In this document: piece after piece, positions 16,603 to 23,750 of the stretch
How the letters are laid out: every line of letters starts with the position of its first letter
How positions within the stretch are numbered: position 1 is the first letter of the stretch
From: an uncultured Prevotellaceae bacterium
GTDB taxonomy: Bacteria > Bacteroidota > Bacteroidia > Bacteroidales > Bacteroidaceae
Length of the DNA stretch: 45,177 nt
Direction of reading: 5' to 3'
Assembly: GCA_900317305.1 (NCBI GenBank)
Contig: ONGG01000023.1
Span: 1-45,177, forward strand
Program-made: the position numbers and the translations under genes
Notes under the pieces: generated by a model
The model's input: only the letters and a program-made list of their open reading frames with translations
What the model was told of the DNA's origin: nothing
Database searches by the model: none

Positions 16603-17082
16603 ATGACACACGAGGAGTTCAAACAGCAGATTCGGCAAATACGCCCCACACTGGTGGGCGTGGCACGCCGCTACCTGACCGACGAGGAGGCCGAGGACAC
16701 CGTACAGGATGTGCTCCTCCGCCTCTGGCAGATGGTGGGACAGCTGCACTCACCCCTCGAACCTCTGGCAAGGCGGTTGGTCCGCAATTTCGCCATCGAC
16801 AAGCTGCGGCGCAAACGGCCCATGGTGCCACTCCATGAGATCAATGAAGCGCAAGACGAGGTGGATGGTGAGATCCTTGAGCACATGATGCGCATGGTGG
16901 AGGCCCTGCCCGACATGCAACAGCTGGTGCTACGACTCAGACATATGGATGGCATGGAGATGAGCGAGATAGCGCTTCTTACAGGTTCCTCCGAAGTGGC
17001 TTTACGACAAGTACTTAGCCGGGCTCGCAGAACCGTACTGCAAAAAATGAAAGACAACGAAAATAAAGAAAACCATGGATAG
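16603..17082 (+). CDS. ECF-type RNA polymerase sigma factor
   Basis: 159 aa sigma-70 family factor with only regions 2 and 4. Region 2 runs through VGVARRYLTDEEAEDTVQDV, LLRLWQ and FAIDKLRRKR. Region 4 contains LPDMQQLVLRLRHMDGMEMS and EVALRQVLSRAR. The ATG at 16603 is chosen because the ECF domain starts there; an upstream Met at 16546 would add 19 unconserved residues. The stop overlaps the start of the next gene by 8 nt, as is common for sigma/anti-sigma pairs. It probably controls its own operon of envelope proteins. Confidence 0.92.
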   Translation: MTHEEFKQQIRQIRPTLVGVARRYLTDEEAEDTVQDVLLRLWQMVGQLHSPLEPLARRLVRNFAIDKLRRKRPMVPLHEINEAQDEVDGEILEHMMRMVEALPDMQQLVLRLRHMDGMEMSEIALLTGSSEVALRQVLSRARRTVLQKMKDNENKENHG

Positions 17083-17521
17083 AGAACAACGACTACGGAC
17101 CTTGGCCGGACAATTCATACAGGGTGAGACCTCTATAGACGAGGAGCGCGAACTGCTCCAACTCTTGCTCCAAGACGACACTCCAGCCGATTTACTGCCT
17201 CTCCGCGAAATGATGGTGGGCTTACAGACCATTGCCCTGAAAGAGCCGAAACTCTCTATGCAGGAAGTGACGAGTGCGAAGAAGACCACGCACAAGTCTC
17301 TATACAGATGGGTGGCCGCCGCTGCCGCTGTGATATTGGTGGCGGGTTCGGCACTGGTCTATTACCACAGCGTGCAGAATGAGTATGTGGTCATTGTCTA
17401 TGGCAAGCGCTATGCCGACCGCGAGATGGCCCTACAGGAAATGAGGAAAAATCTCACCTTTGTGGCAGACACGCCCACAGACCAGGTGGACGACCTGCTC
17501 GATGATATGTTTGACTTGTAA
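17075..17521 (+). CDS. Probable anti-sigma factor, single membrane segment
   Basis: 148 aa. The N-terminal cytoplasmic part (EQRLRTLAGQFIQGETSIDEERELLQLL) resembles the sigma-binding helices of anti-sigma factors. One membrane segment follows (WVAAAAAVILVAGSALVYY, residues about 78-96), then a short periplasmic tail ending in an acidic DDLLDDMFDL. It overlaps the ECF sigma gene by 8 nt, which supports the role. It has no FecR-type periplasmic domain, so the signal route is different or lies in the next genes. The family is not recognised by name. Confidence 0.72.
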   Translation: MDREQRLRTLAGQFIQGETSIDEERELLQLLLQDDTPADLLPLREMMVGLQTIALKEPKLSMQEVTSAKKTTHKSLYRWVAAAAAVILVAGSALVYYHSVQNEYVVIVYGKRYADREMALQEMRKNLTFVADTPTDQVDDLLDDMFDL

Positions 17522-17533
17522 AATCGCTGAAAT

Positions 17534-17983
17534 ATGAAGAAGATAATCATCATTACAATAATGTTGACGGCCGTCTTGGCGGCTATGGCCCAACAAGGTC
17601 TGGCGGTCGACAAGGTATTCAAGGGGAGCATCGTTCCCCTTGAGCAAATGGTGGAGACAAGGGTACGGGGAAAAGACATCGCCAAATACCAACTGAGCTA
17701 TTTCAGGAGCTTGCGCTTCGGTGCCACTCCGGCACAGACCGAGGAGATTTTCTCTTTGGTGGAGAAAGACGAGCACCAGGAATCGGTCAGGTCGGGCAGC
17801 GACAGTCCGGGAGCCAAAGACACGCGCACCCTCATGGTGCGGCTCAAACCCTCCACCAAGGGCAACCGCTTTGTCTGCGTGAAGGCAAGGAAAATATCAT
17901 CCAAGCACAATGAGGTGATTCTCATCTATATGGAGGGTAAGCTCAACTCGCTGGAAAAACTGGGAGAGATACTGAAAAATTGA
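17534..17983 (+). CDS. Small secreted protein of the ECF operon
   Basis: 149 aa with a signal peptide (MKKIIIITIMLTAVLAAMA, cut after QQ). The mature part contains VDKVFKGSIVPLEQMVETRV, RGKDIAKYQLSYFRSLRF and ILIYMEGKLNSLEKLGEIL. It is similar, from memory, to a small Bacteroidota family annotated as DUF6108; I am not certain of the number. It starts 12 nt after the anti-sigma stop. Likely a periplasmic effector or sensor of the ECF pathway, by position. Confidence 0.72.
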   Translation: MKKIIIITIMLTAVLAAMAQQGLAVDKVFKGSIVPLEQMVETRVRGKDIAKYQLSYFRSLRFGATPAQTEEIFSLVEKDEHQESVRSGSDSPGAKDTRTLMVRLKPSTKGNRFVCVKARKISSKHNEVILIYMEGKLNSLEKLGEILKN

Positions 17984-18003
17984 AATTAAAAAACACAAAT
18001 AAT

Positions 18004-18876
18004 ATGAGACACATTCTTTTACTTACGCTCGCCTTTGCCCCTTCTGTGGCATGGGCAGCCGACAACGACACCGTGGTTATCAACAAGCCTAACATGGTAA
18101 CTGTCATCACCAACGACTCCCTGCAGAAAGTCATCGTCAGGGGAAAGGAAAACGACGACGATTTCGTGTACCGCAACACCATACAACTGGTAGACTCCAA
18201 CTATGTGAGCCAGACCACCATCAACCGCGACCACTGGTCGCTCATCCCCAAGGTGCCTATGACGAAGAACGACAACTATCGTGGAATTTTGGTGGAAGGA
18301 ACCGCCCATTTCTATTGTGGATTCATCGCCCCGCTCAACATGTCGGATGGTCTGGGACTCAAAACCTTCAGGTCAGCTAATTTCACGTTAGTTCCCATCC
18401 AGTTCGACGTTCACCTCAACACGAAGGGGAAAAGAGCGCGTAACATCATCTCACTGGGAATCGGACTTGACTGGAAAATGTTTGGCACAACCAACCACAG
18501 TTTTATGAAGGATGAAATGGGAAGAGTGGCGCTTAGTGATTTTCCAGAGGGGAGCAAACCCGACCGTTCCAGAATCAAGGTGTTCAGTCTGTGTTTCCCG
18601 CTGCTCTACCAACACCGTTTCGGACATGGTTGGCAAATAGGCGTGGGGCCTGTCTTCAACTGGAACTGCTCTGCCAACATACTGACGGAATATGATAAAG
18701 ACGAAGGCCACTACGAGTTCACGCAGAAGCATATCGGACAAAGGAAATTCACCATCGACTACCTGTTGCAGCTCCGTACGCCAATATTGCCCGTCTACAT
18801 GAAATACAGCAACATGAATGTGTTGAAAGATTCCGACGTGAAATTCCACACCCTTTCTTTTGGGATTTATTTCTAA
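18004..18876 (+). CDS. Outer-membrane beta-barrel-like protein of the ECF operon
   Basis: 290 aa. The signal peptide is MRHILLLTLAFAPSVAWA. Strand-like alternation runs through the mature protein (FTLVPIQFDVHLNTK, NIISLGIGLDWKMFG, WQIGVGPVFNWNC), and it ends in an aromatic residue (FHTLSFGIYF), as outer-membrane barrels do. The ATG at 18004 is preferred over a TTG at 17980 that overlaps the previous stop, because the signal peptide starts there. Probably a regulated target and possible sensor output of the ECF system. Confidence 0.75.
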   Translation: MRHILLLTLAFAPSVAWAADNDTVVINKPNMVTVITNDSLQKVIVRGKENDDDFVYRNTIQLVDSNYVSQTTINRDHWSLIPKVPMTKNDNYRGILVEGTAHFYCGFIAPLNMSDGLGLKTFRSANFTLVPIQFDVHLNTKGKRARNIISLGIGLDWKMFGTTNHSFMKDEMGRVALSDFPEGSKPDRSRIKVFSLCFPLLYQHRFGHGWQIGVGPVFNWNCSANILTEYDKDEGHYEFTQKHIGQRKFTIDYLLQLRTPILPVYMKYSNMNVLKDSDVKFHTLSFGIYF

Positions 18877-18948
18877 GAAACACTACTCTGCCACTGCGTG
18901 GCCAAGATAGGCGGCGGCTCGGAAAAGCAAAAAAAACTCCGTTTTTAT

Positions 18949-18979
18949 TTTGCTTTTCGCTCGCCTTGCACTATCTTTG
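18949..18979 (+). promoter_or_regulatory. Promoter of the 73-aa membrane protein gene
   Basis: TTTG (18949-18952), 19 bp, TATCTTTG (18972-18979), a full consensus. The start would be near 18986, giving a leader of about 12 nt before the ATG at 18998. Confidence 0.75.
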
Positions 18980-18997
18980 TAAGCAAAAAGAGAATAT

Positions 18998-19219
18998 ATG
19001 TTCAACACAATTATTGCATTGGTGGCTTTTGCCGCCGTATCACTGATAGGATGGGGAGTGGCCGAACTCAAGTCGAAGGCTTGCGGCTATGTGCAGAACG
19101 AGGAAGAAAAGGCCGTCGACGACCGCCTGGCTCAACAACTGCATGAGAATGGTTTCCATGAACTCAGCATCAAGGACGTCATCAAGAGCATCAGTACCAA
19201 AGGTTTCACGACCATTTAG
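18998..19219 (+). CDS. Small single-TM protein, unknown function
   Basis: 73 aa. One N-terminal membrane segment (MFNTIIALVAFAAVSLIGWGVAEL) is followed by a charged helix (NEEEKAVDDRLAQQLHE) and a short tail. It has its own consensus promoter, separate from the ECF operon, and is followed by a hairpin shared with the convergent gene at 19290. No family recognised. Confidence 0.72.
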   Translation: MFNTIIALVAFAAVSLIGWGVAELKSKACGYVQNEEEKAVDDRLAQQLHENGFHELSIKDVIKSISTKGFTTI

Positions 19220-19233
19220 GATGAAAACCAAAA

Positions 19234-19260
19234 TCGCTCACGCTGATGAGGCGTGAGCGA
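19234..19260. terminator. Bidirectional terminator between convergent genes
   Basis: TCGCTCACGC (19234-19243) pairs perfectly with GCGTGAGCGA (19251-19260) around a 7-nt loop. On the minus strand it is followed by ATTTTGGTTTT. It lies between the stops at 19219 (+) and 19290 (-). Confidence 0.75.
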
Positions 19261-19289
19261 ATATAGGTGTTGGCTGACAATTGCGTAGA

Positions 19290-21359
19290 TTAATAGCCCG
19301 ACCTCTTCTTCTTGGAAGAAGACGGGTATGGTGTAGTGGGAGTTTTTGCAGGAGCATAAACCCCTGCTTTTTTGTTTGCTCCCTTTTGCACACCCTGCTG
19401 TGGGGTTTTGACGCCCTGAGGGTTGGAAGCAGCAGGTTTGGCTCCCTGTGCAGCAGGAGCAGCCTGCTGAGGATTTTGAGTGGCCTGCTGTGCCGCCTGT
19501 TCCGCAGGCAGAGGCGTGCCAGGAACCACTTGGTTGTGGTGCGCTGCAGCCGGCAAGGTGGATTTCAGTCCATCGGGCGAGGGACTGACCTTCTTGCTCA
19601 ACTCCTCGTAAAGTCTTACCACATCGAGAGAGACATTGTCGGCACCCACGCTCTCAAACACATTTTTGGCCACATTTTGGTTCACGCTGCTCTGCATGAT
19701 GAAATTGCGCCAAATCTGCTCCCACCAATTATTCGGAATCACCTTGCCATCGTAGGACCTCATCTTGATCTCGCTGATACGGCCACCGAAGATGGTATTG
19801 ACGATAGCGGTGTATTTCGAACTGCGGATGGAGTCTTTTCTCCATACATTGTGATTCTTCAGGTAGGCCTGGTCGTACTGCTCCAGAATCACCTGGTCGG
19901 TCTCGTCGACCACGATGCCCAATTCGTCATCGTCGGAAAGGGCAGCAGAGTCAGGATACATGTCCAGGTCATCGGACTCAGGAGAGTTGGCCACGGTCGT
20001 GGTAGTATTTTGCAGTGGCCATGGCCACCGATGGGTAAACACATGGCAGGCGAGCGCATAGCAGATGAGTGTGGCGGCCACCATCATCACTCCCTTTATC
20101 ACCCTAAGGATATTCTTCGAGGTGGCAGAGAGTTTGCGTGGTATGAAGATCCTGAACTCATCGCCCTCTCTCTTCACCCTGTAGCCCTTCACCTTTCCCC
20201 GTTCAAGTTGGTTGAAGAGGCGGTCGTTGGTACCGATGTCGAAAGTGGTTTTGATGGGATGGCCGTCGCTGAAGTCGAGGGTCACGCTGGTAAGGTCGTG
20301 CTTCGGCTCGGGTATGAATACATACTCGCCCTGCTTCACCATTCCTGGTGTGACGGGTATCACGGCTTCCTTCAGGTTGTTGCCCGTAAACTGTATGGTT
20401 CCGGCATTCTGCAGGTTGTCCTCATACACTCTGAGCAGATAACTGCCATTGGTGTCGGGCATCACCTGCTCGCCATTGTATCTCACCGTACAACTGCGCA
20501 GCATACGGCCATTGAGTTGCACGACAAACCTCAGTTCATGGTAGAACTTGATGGTGCGCTCATCGATGCGGATGCAGTTGGCCGCACTGTCGAAATAACC
20601 ATATTTGGTGGGTTTGGTCACGTCGCCCTTCACTTCGATGCTCAGAGGCAACATGCCCTCTTTTCCCCTCAGGTTGATTCGCACCTTGTCGCCCTCTTTC
20701 ACGTTGCCATACTCATATCCGTCGGGCGAGAGAATCTTGAATTCACGCATCACGATGGCCTCCACCCTTCTGATGGTGCTTGAGGCAGCAGGCTGAATGC
20801 CTTCGGCAAGCAAATAAATGGCAGGCGTATGGTGGAAGAACTCCTGGTCGGGATAATTGATGAGCGATGCGAGCTGTCCATCGCCCCTGAAGTTCATAAA
20901 GTAGGTGATGCGCTCATGCTCTTTCTCCGGGGTGGGCAACAAGCGAGGCAGACCGGCTTTCGTGTCGAGAGCCAGTTTGGAGCGGATATCGGCCACCGCA
21001 TTGATGAACGACTTGTTCATGCTTGGTTTGTCGTCGTGAGCGGCAATCGAGAGATATTTTTTCGACAACTCGCGCAATGCATTGACCAGATGGTCGGCAG
21101 GCACCATCATCCGGCTGCTGTCGAGCAAGATGGCATATTGGATGAAGCCACCCTCTATCGTGTCGATGAGCGACAACTGCAAATTGCGCCCGTCGGGGTA
21201 TACCCGCAACTCATAGGCCCTCGATGCGCCCAGGTTGGCCATATCAGAGGCACAATTATGGATGCGGAAATCGTAGGCGGCTTCGGATGGATACGAAATG
21301 ATGGGCAACAAACCCTCTCCGGTCAGTTGCTTGTTGATATTGATTCTGATTGATTCCAT
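19290..21359 (-). CDS. Large single-TM protein with disordered Gln/Ala/Pro C-terminus, unknown function
   Basis: 689 aa, family not recognised. Residues 1-190 form a mixed alpha/beta domain. Residues about 200-390 look like beta sandwiches (FKILSPDGYEYGNVKEGDKVR, then a VTLDFSDGHP unit). A membrane segment follows near residue 425 (NILRVIKGVMMVAATLICYAL), preceded by a basic stretch. A second soluble part includes SAALSDDDELGIVVDETDQV. The tail from about 620 is rich in Ala, Gln, Pro and Lys and ends KKKRSGY. There is no signal peptide, so the N-terminal half is probably cytoplasmic. The layout recalls envelope-spanning scaffold proteins. It has its own consensus promoter and sits between the two phage-like arms. 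Confidence 0.72.
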   Translation of the reverse strand: MESIRININKQLTGEGLLPIISYPSEAAYDFRIHNCASDMANLGASRAYELRVYPDGRNLQLSLIDTIEGGFIQYAILLDSSRMMVPADHLVNALRELSKKYLSIAAHDDKPSMNKSFINAVADIRSKLALDTKAGLPRLLPTPEKEHERITYFMNFRGDGQLASLINYPDQEFFHHTPAIYLLAEGIQPAASSTIRRVEAIVMREFKILSPDGYEYGNVKEGDKVRINLRGKEGMLPLSIEVKGDVTKPTKYGYFDSAANCIRIDERTIKFYHELRFVVQLNGRMLRSCTVRYNGEQVMPDTNGSYLLRVYEDNLQNAGTIQFTGNNLKEAVIPVTPGMVKQGEYVFIPEPKHDLTSVTLDFSDGHPIKTTFDIGTNDRLFNQLERGKVKGYRVKREGDEFRIFIPRKLSATSKNILRVIKGVMMVAATLICYALACHVFTHRWPWPLQNTTTTVANSPESDDLDMYPDSAALSDDDELGIVVDETDQVILEQYDQAYLKNHNVWRKDSIRSSKYTAIVNTIFGGRISEIKMRSYDGKVIPNNWWEQIWRNFIMQSSVNQNVAKNVFESVGADNVSLDVVRLYEELSKKVSPSPDGLKSTLPAAAHHNQVVPGTPLPAEQAAQQATQNPQQAAPAAQGAKPAASNPQGVKTPQQGVQKGANKKAGVYAPAKTPTTPYPSSSKKKRSGY

Positions 21360-21419
21360 TAATATACTGTATATATGGAGTGCATGAATGCCGAGTGGCT
21401 ATAACCTCGCAATTTGTCG

Positions 21420-21450
21420 CAAAATTACGAAAAAAACGTTGTTGATGCAA
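21420..21450 (-). promoter_or_regulatory. Promoter of the 689-aa protein gene
   Basis: Minus-strand TTG (21450-21448), 20 bp, TAATTTTG (21427-21420). The start would be near 21413, with a leader of about 54 nt before the ATG at 21359. Confidence 0.7.
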
Positions 21451-21521
21451 GAATTTGCGCGGTTAATTTCTTATTTTCGCACAAAATGCTCTCCTACCTG
21501 AATCATCATGACCGATTGGAC

Positions 21522-22058
21522 TTAGAATGGGCTGAGTGAGGTGTGTGCGCGCCGATTGTGAAGTTTCACGCTTTCGGCCAGGAGAGTCCAGTCGGTGTCG
21601 CGTCTCGACTTCCACACTTGCGCCATCGACGGTGCACAAACCTCGAACCAGTCGGCCAAGGCTGCAGCCACCATATATTCGTAGGCCTCTGTTCCCCATC
21701 GGTCGATATGCGCATCGGTTACAGAGGTTGGTATTTTCAAGTGCCAGGTGTAGCCATGAAAGACAGGCCGACGGCCAGGATCGTTGGAGACATTGTGGTA
21801 GCTCTCTTCTTGGCATAAAAAAGGCATGAAGAGTCCGCACAGGCGATGGTATGCGTTGTCGAGCACACGGATGATGCGGTCGCGGTTTTGTCCTTCCATC
21901 ACATCCTGTACCAGATGGATGGCATGAGGAGAATGTGAGGTGGTGTCATCTTGCATGGCATCGCCCACGGTGTAGGCGTAGTTGGAGATGTCGTAGGCCA
22001 GGGTGTCGTATGAACAGCGGATTGTAGCTTGGCGGAATGTGGTTGAGATGGTGTTCAT
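21522..22058 (-). CDS. Phage-block protein, unknown function (178 aa)
   Basis: 178 aa, helical, with no signal or membrane segment. It opens MNTISTTFRQATIRCSYDTL and contains WGTEAYEYMVAAALADWFEV. It shares a general plan with the 155-aa product upstream in the block, with a Trp-rich helical centre of similar spacing (WATSLESHLRSLFMAWITAK there), and may be a distant paralogue. It is the last gene of the leftward phage block and is separated from the rest by about 180 nt of inserted repeats. Possibly a virion or tail-assembly protein; function not known. Confidence 0.65.
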   Translation of the reverse strand: MNTISTTFRQATIRCSYDTLAYDISNYAYTVGDAMQDDTTSHSPHAIHLVQDVMEGQNRDRIIRVLDNAYHRLCGLFMPFLCQEESYHNVSNDPGRRPVFHGYTWHLKIPTSVTDAHIDRWGTEAYEYMVAAALADWFEVCAPSMAQVWKSRRDTDWTLLAESVKLHNRRAHTSLSPF

Positions 22059-22072
22059 GGTGGGGCTTTATT

Positions 22073-22171
22073 AGGAGTTCAGGAGTTCAGAAGTTCAGGA
22101 GTTCAGACATTACTCTTTTTTTCAAGGAGTTCAGAAGTTCAGAAGTTCAGAAGTTCAGAAGTTCAGACATA
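22073..22171 (+). repeat. GTTCAG-family intergenic repeat, copy D (longest)
   Basis: Four octamer-like GGAGTTCA/AGAAGTTC units lead into TTCAGACATTACTCTTT and TTCAAGGAGTTCAG. Four more AGAAGTTC units then end in GTTCAGACAT. It interrupts the phage block between the 155-aa and 178-aa genes. Unit number differs between copies, which suggests expansion and contraction. Confidence 0.8.
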
Positions 22172-22199
22172 GCATTTGTGAGGGCTTTGGATAGAGAAC

Positions 22200-22255
22200 C
22201 TCCCCTACCCCCTCCAGAGAGGAGGGGGGGATGATACCACTAACTTCTGGGAGGG
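22200..22255. repeat. CCCCCTC / CTTCTGGG intergenic element, copy 2
   Basis: CTCCCCTACCCCCTCC is followed by GAGGAGGGGGG, about 13 nt, and then CTTCTGGGAGGGAGG. Organised like the element at 3650-3735. It runs into the 3' end of the 155-aa ORF, whose last residues (SSFLPPRS) are encoded by it. Confidence 0.4.
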
Positions 22256-22707
22256 AGGAATGAGGAGAAAGGTTGGGGCCTTCTCCGTGAATGGATGATT
22301 TGCCGACAACCATCTACGAGGCACGAAGCCTCGGTAGCATAGTGATTTTCCTGTTCTGGCATGACGACCGACATCCATTTTGCAGTTATCCAAGCCATGA
22401 ACAAGGAGCGCAGATGCGACTCGAGCGAGGTTGCCCACCGCTCATCCCAATTGTCTGGCATGCGCAGACAGGCCTGATAGCCGGTTGCCGTGCGTGAGGA
22501 CGAGGCAAGGTATTCGCCCAGTATCAAATCGGTCTTGTCACAGCATTCGTTCCATGCCATATTGAGCCACAGCCCATCGGCCTGGACGACGGCCACCCGG
22601 TCGTAATGCGCCCCGGCATTGTCGGTTTTCACTCCGTGGTAGGCGGTGACGAGGGCAACACCCTCATCAGTTTCCGTCCTATTCACTTGCAGAAGGATTG
22701 TTTTCAT
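22240..22707 (-). CDS. Phage-block protein, unknown function (155 aa)
   Basis: 155 aa. Starts MKTILLQVNRTETDEGVALV, overlaps the holin stop by 29 nt, and has a Trp-rich middle (GLWLNMAWNECCDKTDLILG, then WDERWATSLESHLRSLFMAW). The C-terminus is formed by the repeat element and may have been altered by it. No family recognised. Position after holin and endolysin suggests a late accessory protein. Confidence 0.65.
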   Translation of the reverse strand: MKTILLQVNRTETDEGVALVTAYHGVKTDNAGAHYDRVAVVQADGLWLNMAWNECCDKTDLILGEYLASSSRTATGYQACLRMPDNWDERWATSLESHLRSLFMAWITAKWMSVVMPEQENHYATEASCLVDGCRQIIHSRRRPQPFSSFLPPRS

Positions 22708-22951
22708 AACGATTCTCTATCAATTCCTTGATTTCTTGTTTGGCTCGACTCTCAAAGTCGCCGAGCTTGGTCTTGAAATAGATGCTCACGCCGAAGATGC
22801 CTCCGGCATAGGTGAGCGCCTGCGCGACATACCAGAGCACGCCCTCTGAGATGTCGCCGTCGTTGCGGAAGAACGACAAGAAGGCGAGAACGATGCCCGA
22901 AGCGATCATTCCGATGGCTGAGCCATATTGAATCCAGTCCTTTGTATTCAT
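22679..22951 (-). CDS. Probable phage holin
   Basis: 90 aa with two membrane segments (GSAIGMIASGIVLAFLSFF; LWYVAQALTYAGGIFGVSIYF) and a charged C-terminal tail (KQEIKELIENRYENN). Size, topology and position next to an amidase fit a holin that opens the inner membrane for the endolysin. The gene begins 115 nt downstream of the amidase stop, after a short stretch with no gene. Confidence 0.72.
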   Translation of the reverse strand: MNTKDWIQYGSAIGMIASGIVLAFLSFFRNDGDISEGVLWYVAQALTYAGGIFGVSIYFKTKLGDFESRAKQEIKELIENRYENNPSASE

Positions 22952-23066
22952 TTGAGGTTTGAGGTTTGAGATTTAAGCTGCGCTTGATTGTCGGCGGCAC
23001 CTCGGCAATTCAAGCAAGCTTGATTGCTCTCGGTTTGCTCGACAATTGGAGATTTATTACTCTTAC

Positions 23067-23489
23067 TCAGGGCTTCACCTGGAACATCCATTGATACTCT
23101 GCTACGTCGAAGGAGGGGCAGGCTTTGTTGGCGAACTCCCGATGGCCATGGAGCGTGGCCTTCGGGTAGAGTTCATGGAGGCGCTTCAGGAGATTGGCCA
23201 GTGACTTCTTCTGCGCCTCGGTGCGCGTGTCCTTGGGCGTTTTGTTGTCCTTGGCCACGCCACCGATATAGCACACGCCGATGGAATGGGCGTTGTGCCC
23301 GGTGCAGTGGGCACCTGCCTGAGCGACGGGACGGCCCGTGTGGATCGTGCCGTCGCGATAGATGACGTAGTGGTATCCGATATCCCGGAAGCCACGCTGC
23401 AGGTGCCACTGACGGATCTGTGCGACGGTGAAGTCACGCCCCTCAGGGGTGGCGCTGCAGTGGACGATGATCTCATTGATTGTGCGCAT
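23067..23489 (-). CDS. N-acetylmuramoyl-L-alanine amidase (phage endolysin)
   Basis: 140 aa amidase_2 domain like T7 lysozyme. Zinc ligands are visible in IIVHCSATP (His10), in LHGHREF and in ANKACPSFD (Cys). A further conserved part is GYHYVIYRDGTIHTGRP and HSIGVCYIGG. It cuts the amide bond between MurNAc and the peptide stem. No signal peptide, so release through the holin is expected. Its start overlaps the end of the preceding collagen-like ORF by 17 nt. Confidence 0.92.
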   Translation of the reverse strand: MRTINEIIVHCSATPEGRDFTVAQIRQWHLQRGFRDIGYHYVIYRDGTIHTGRPVAQAGAHCTGHNAHSIGVCYIGGVAKDNKTPKDTRTEAQKKSLANLLKRLHELYPKATLHGHREFANKACPSFDVAEYQWMFQVKP

Positions 23490-23646
23490 GGCTATTGATA
23501 GTCAATATATCCGATGTCAATTCTGATGCCCGCTCTGCTGAAGAATGAAAGATTCCGTCACGCCCTGCAGGCCCTTGTAGCCCAACCGGTCCCTTGGGCA
23601 TCTCATACTCCACGCCACCCTTGTAAATCTTCTTTATCTTTGCCAT
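23473..23646 (-). CDS. Short collagen-like phage ORF
   Basis: 57 aa beginning MAKIKKIYKGGVEYEM and containing one collagen-like stretch, KGPVGLQGPAGRDG. Such stretches are common in phage fibre proteins. The ATG at 23646 is preferred over an upstream Met at 23715. It lies between the fibre gene and the amidase. It could be a true small protein or a leftover of a longer fibre gene. Confidence 0.5.
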   Translation of the reverse strand: MAKIKKIYKGGVEYEMPKGPVGLQGPAGRDGIFHSSAERASELTSDILTINSHAHNQ

Positions 23647-23750
23647 TGTTTCTTGTTTTGAGATTTTTGGTTTTATTATCGATTGAGGGTGAAGGAATGA
23701 AATCTTAAATCTCAAATCTCAAACCTCCAACCTCAAACCTTAAATCGTTA

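Noticed and set aside
17980-18003. TTG start for the outer-membrane protein
   Set aside because: It overlaps the previous stop and would place 8 polar residues before the signal peptide; the ATG at 18004 fits better.
19281-20783. 500-aa plus-strand ORF over the 689-aa gene
   Set aside because: Antisense shadow; it contains no family motif and crosses the terminator between convergent genes.
22073-22171. GTTCAG direct repeats as a CRISPR array
   Set aside because: Units are 8 nt with no spacers and no cas genes nearby.
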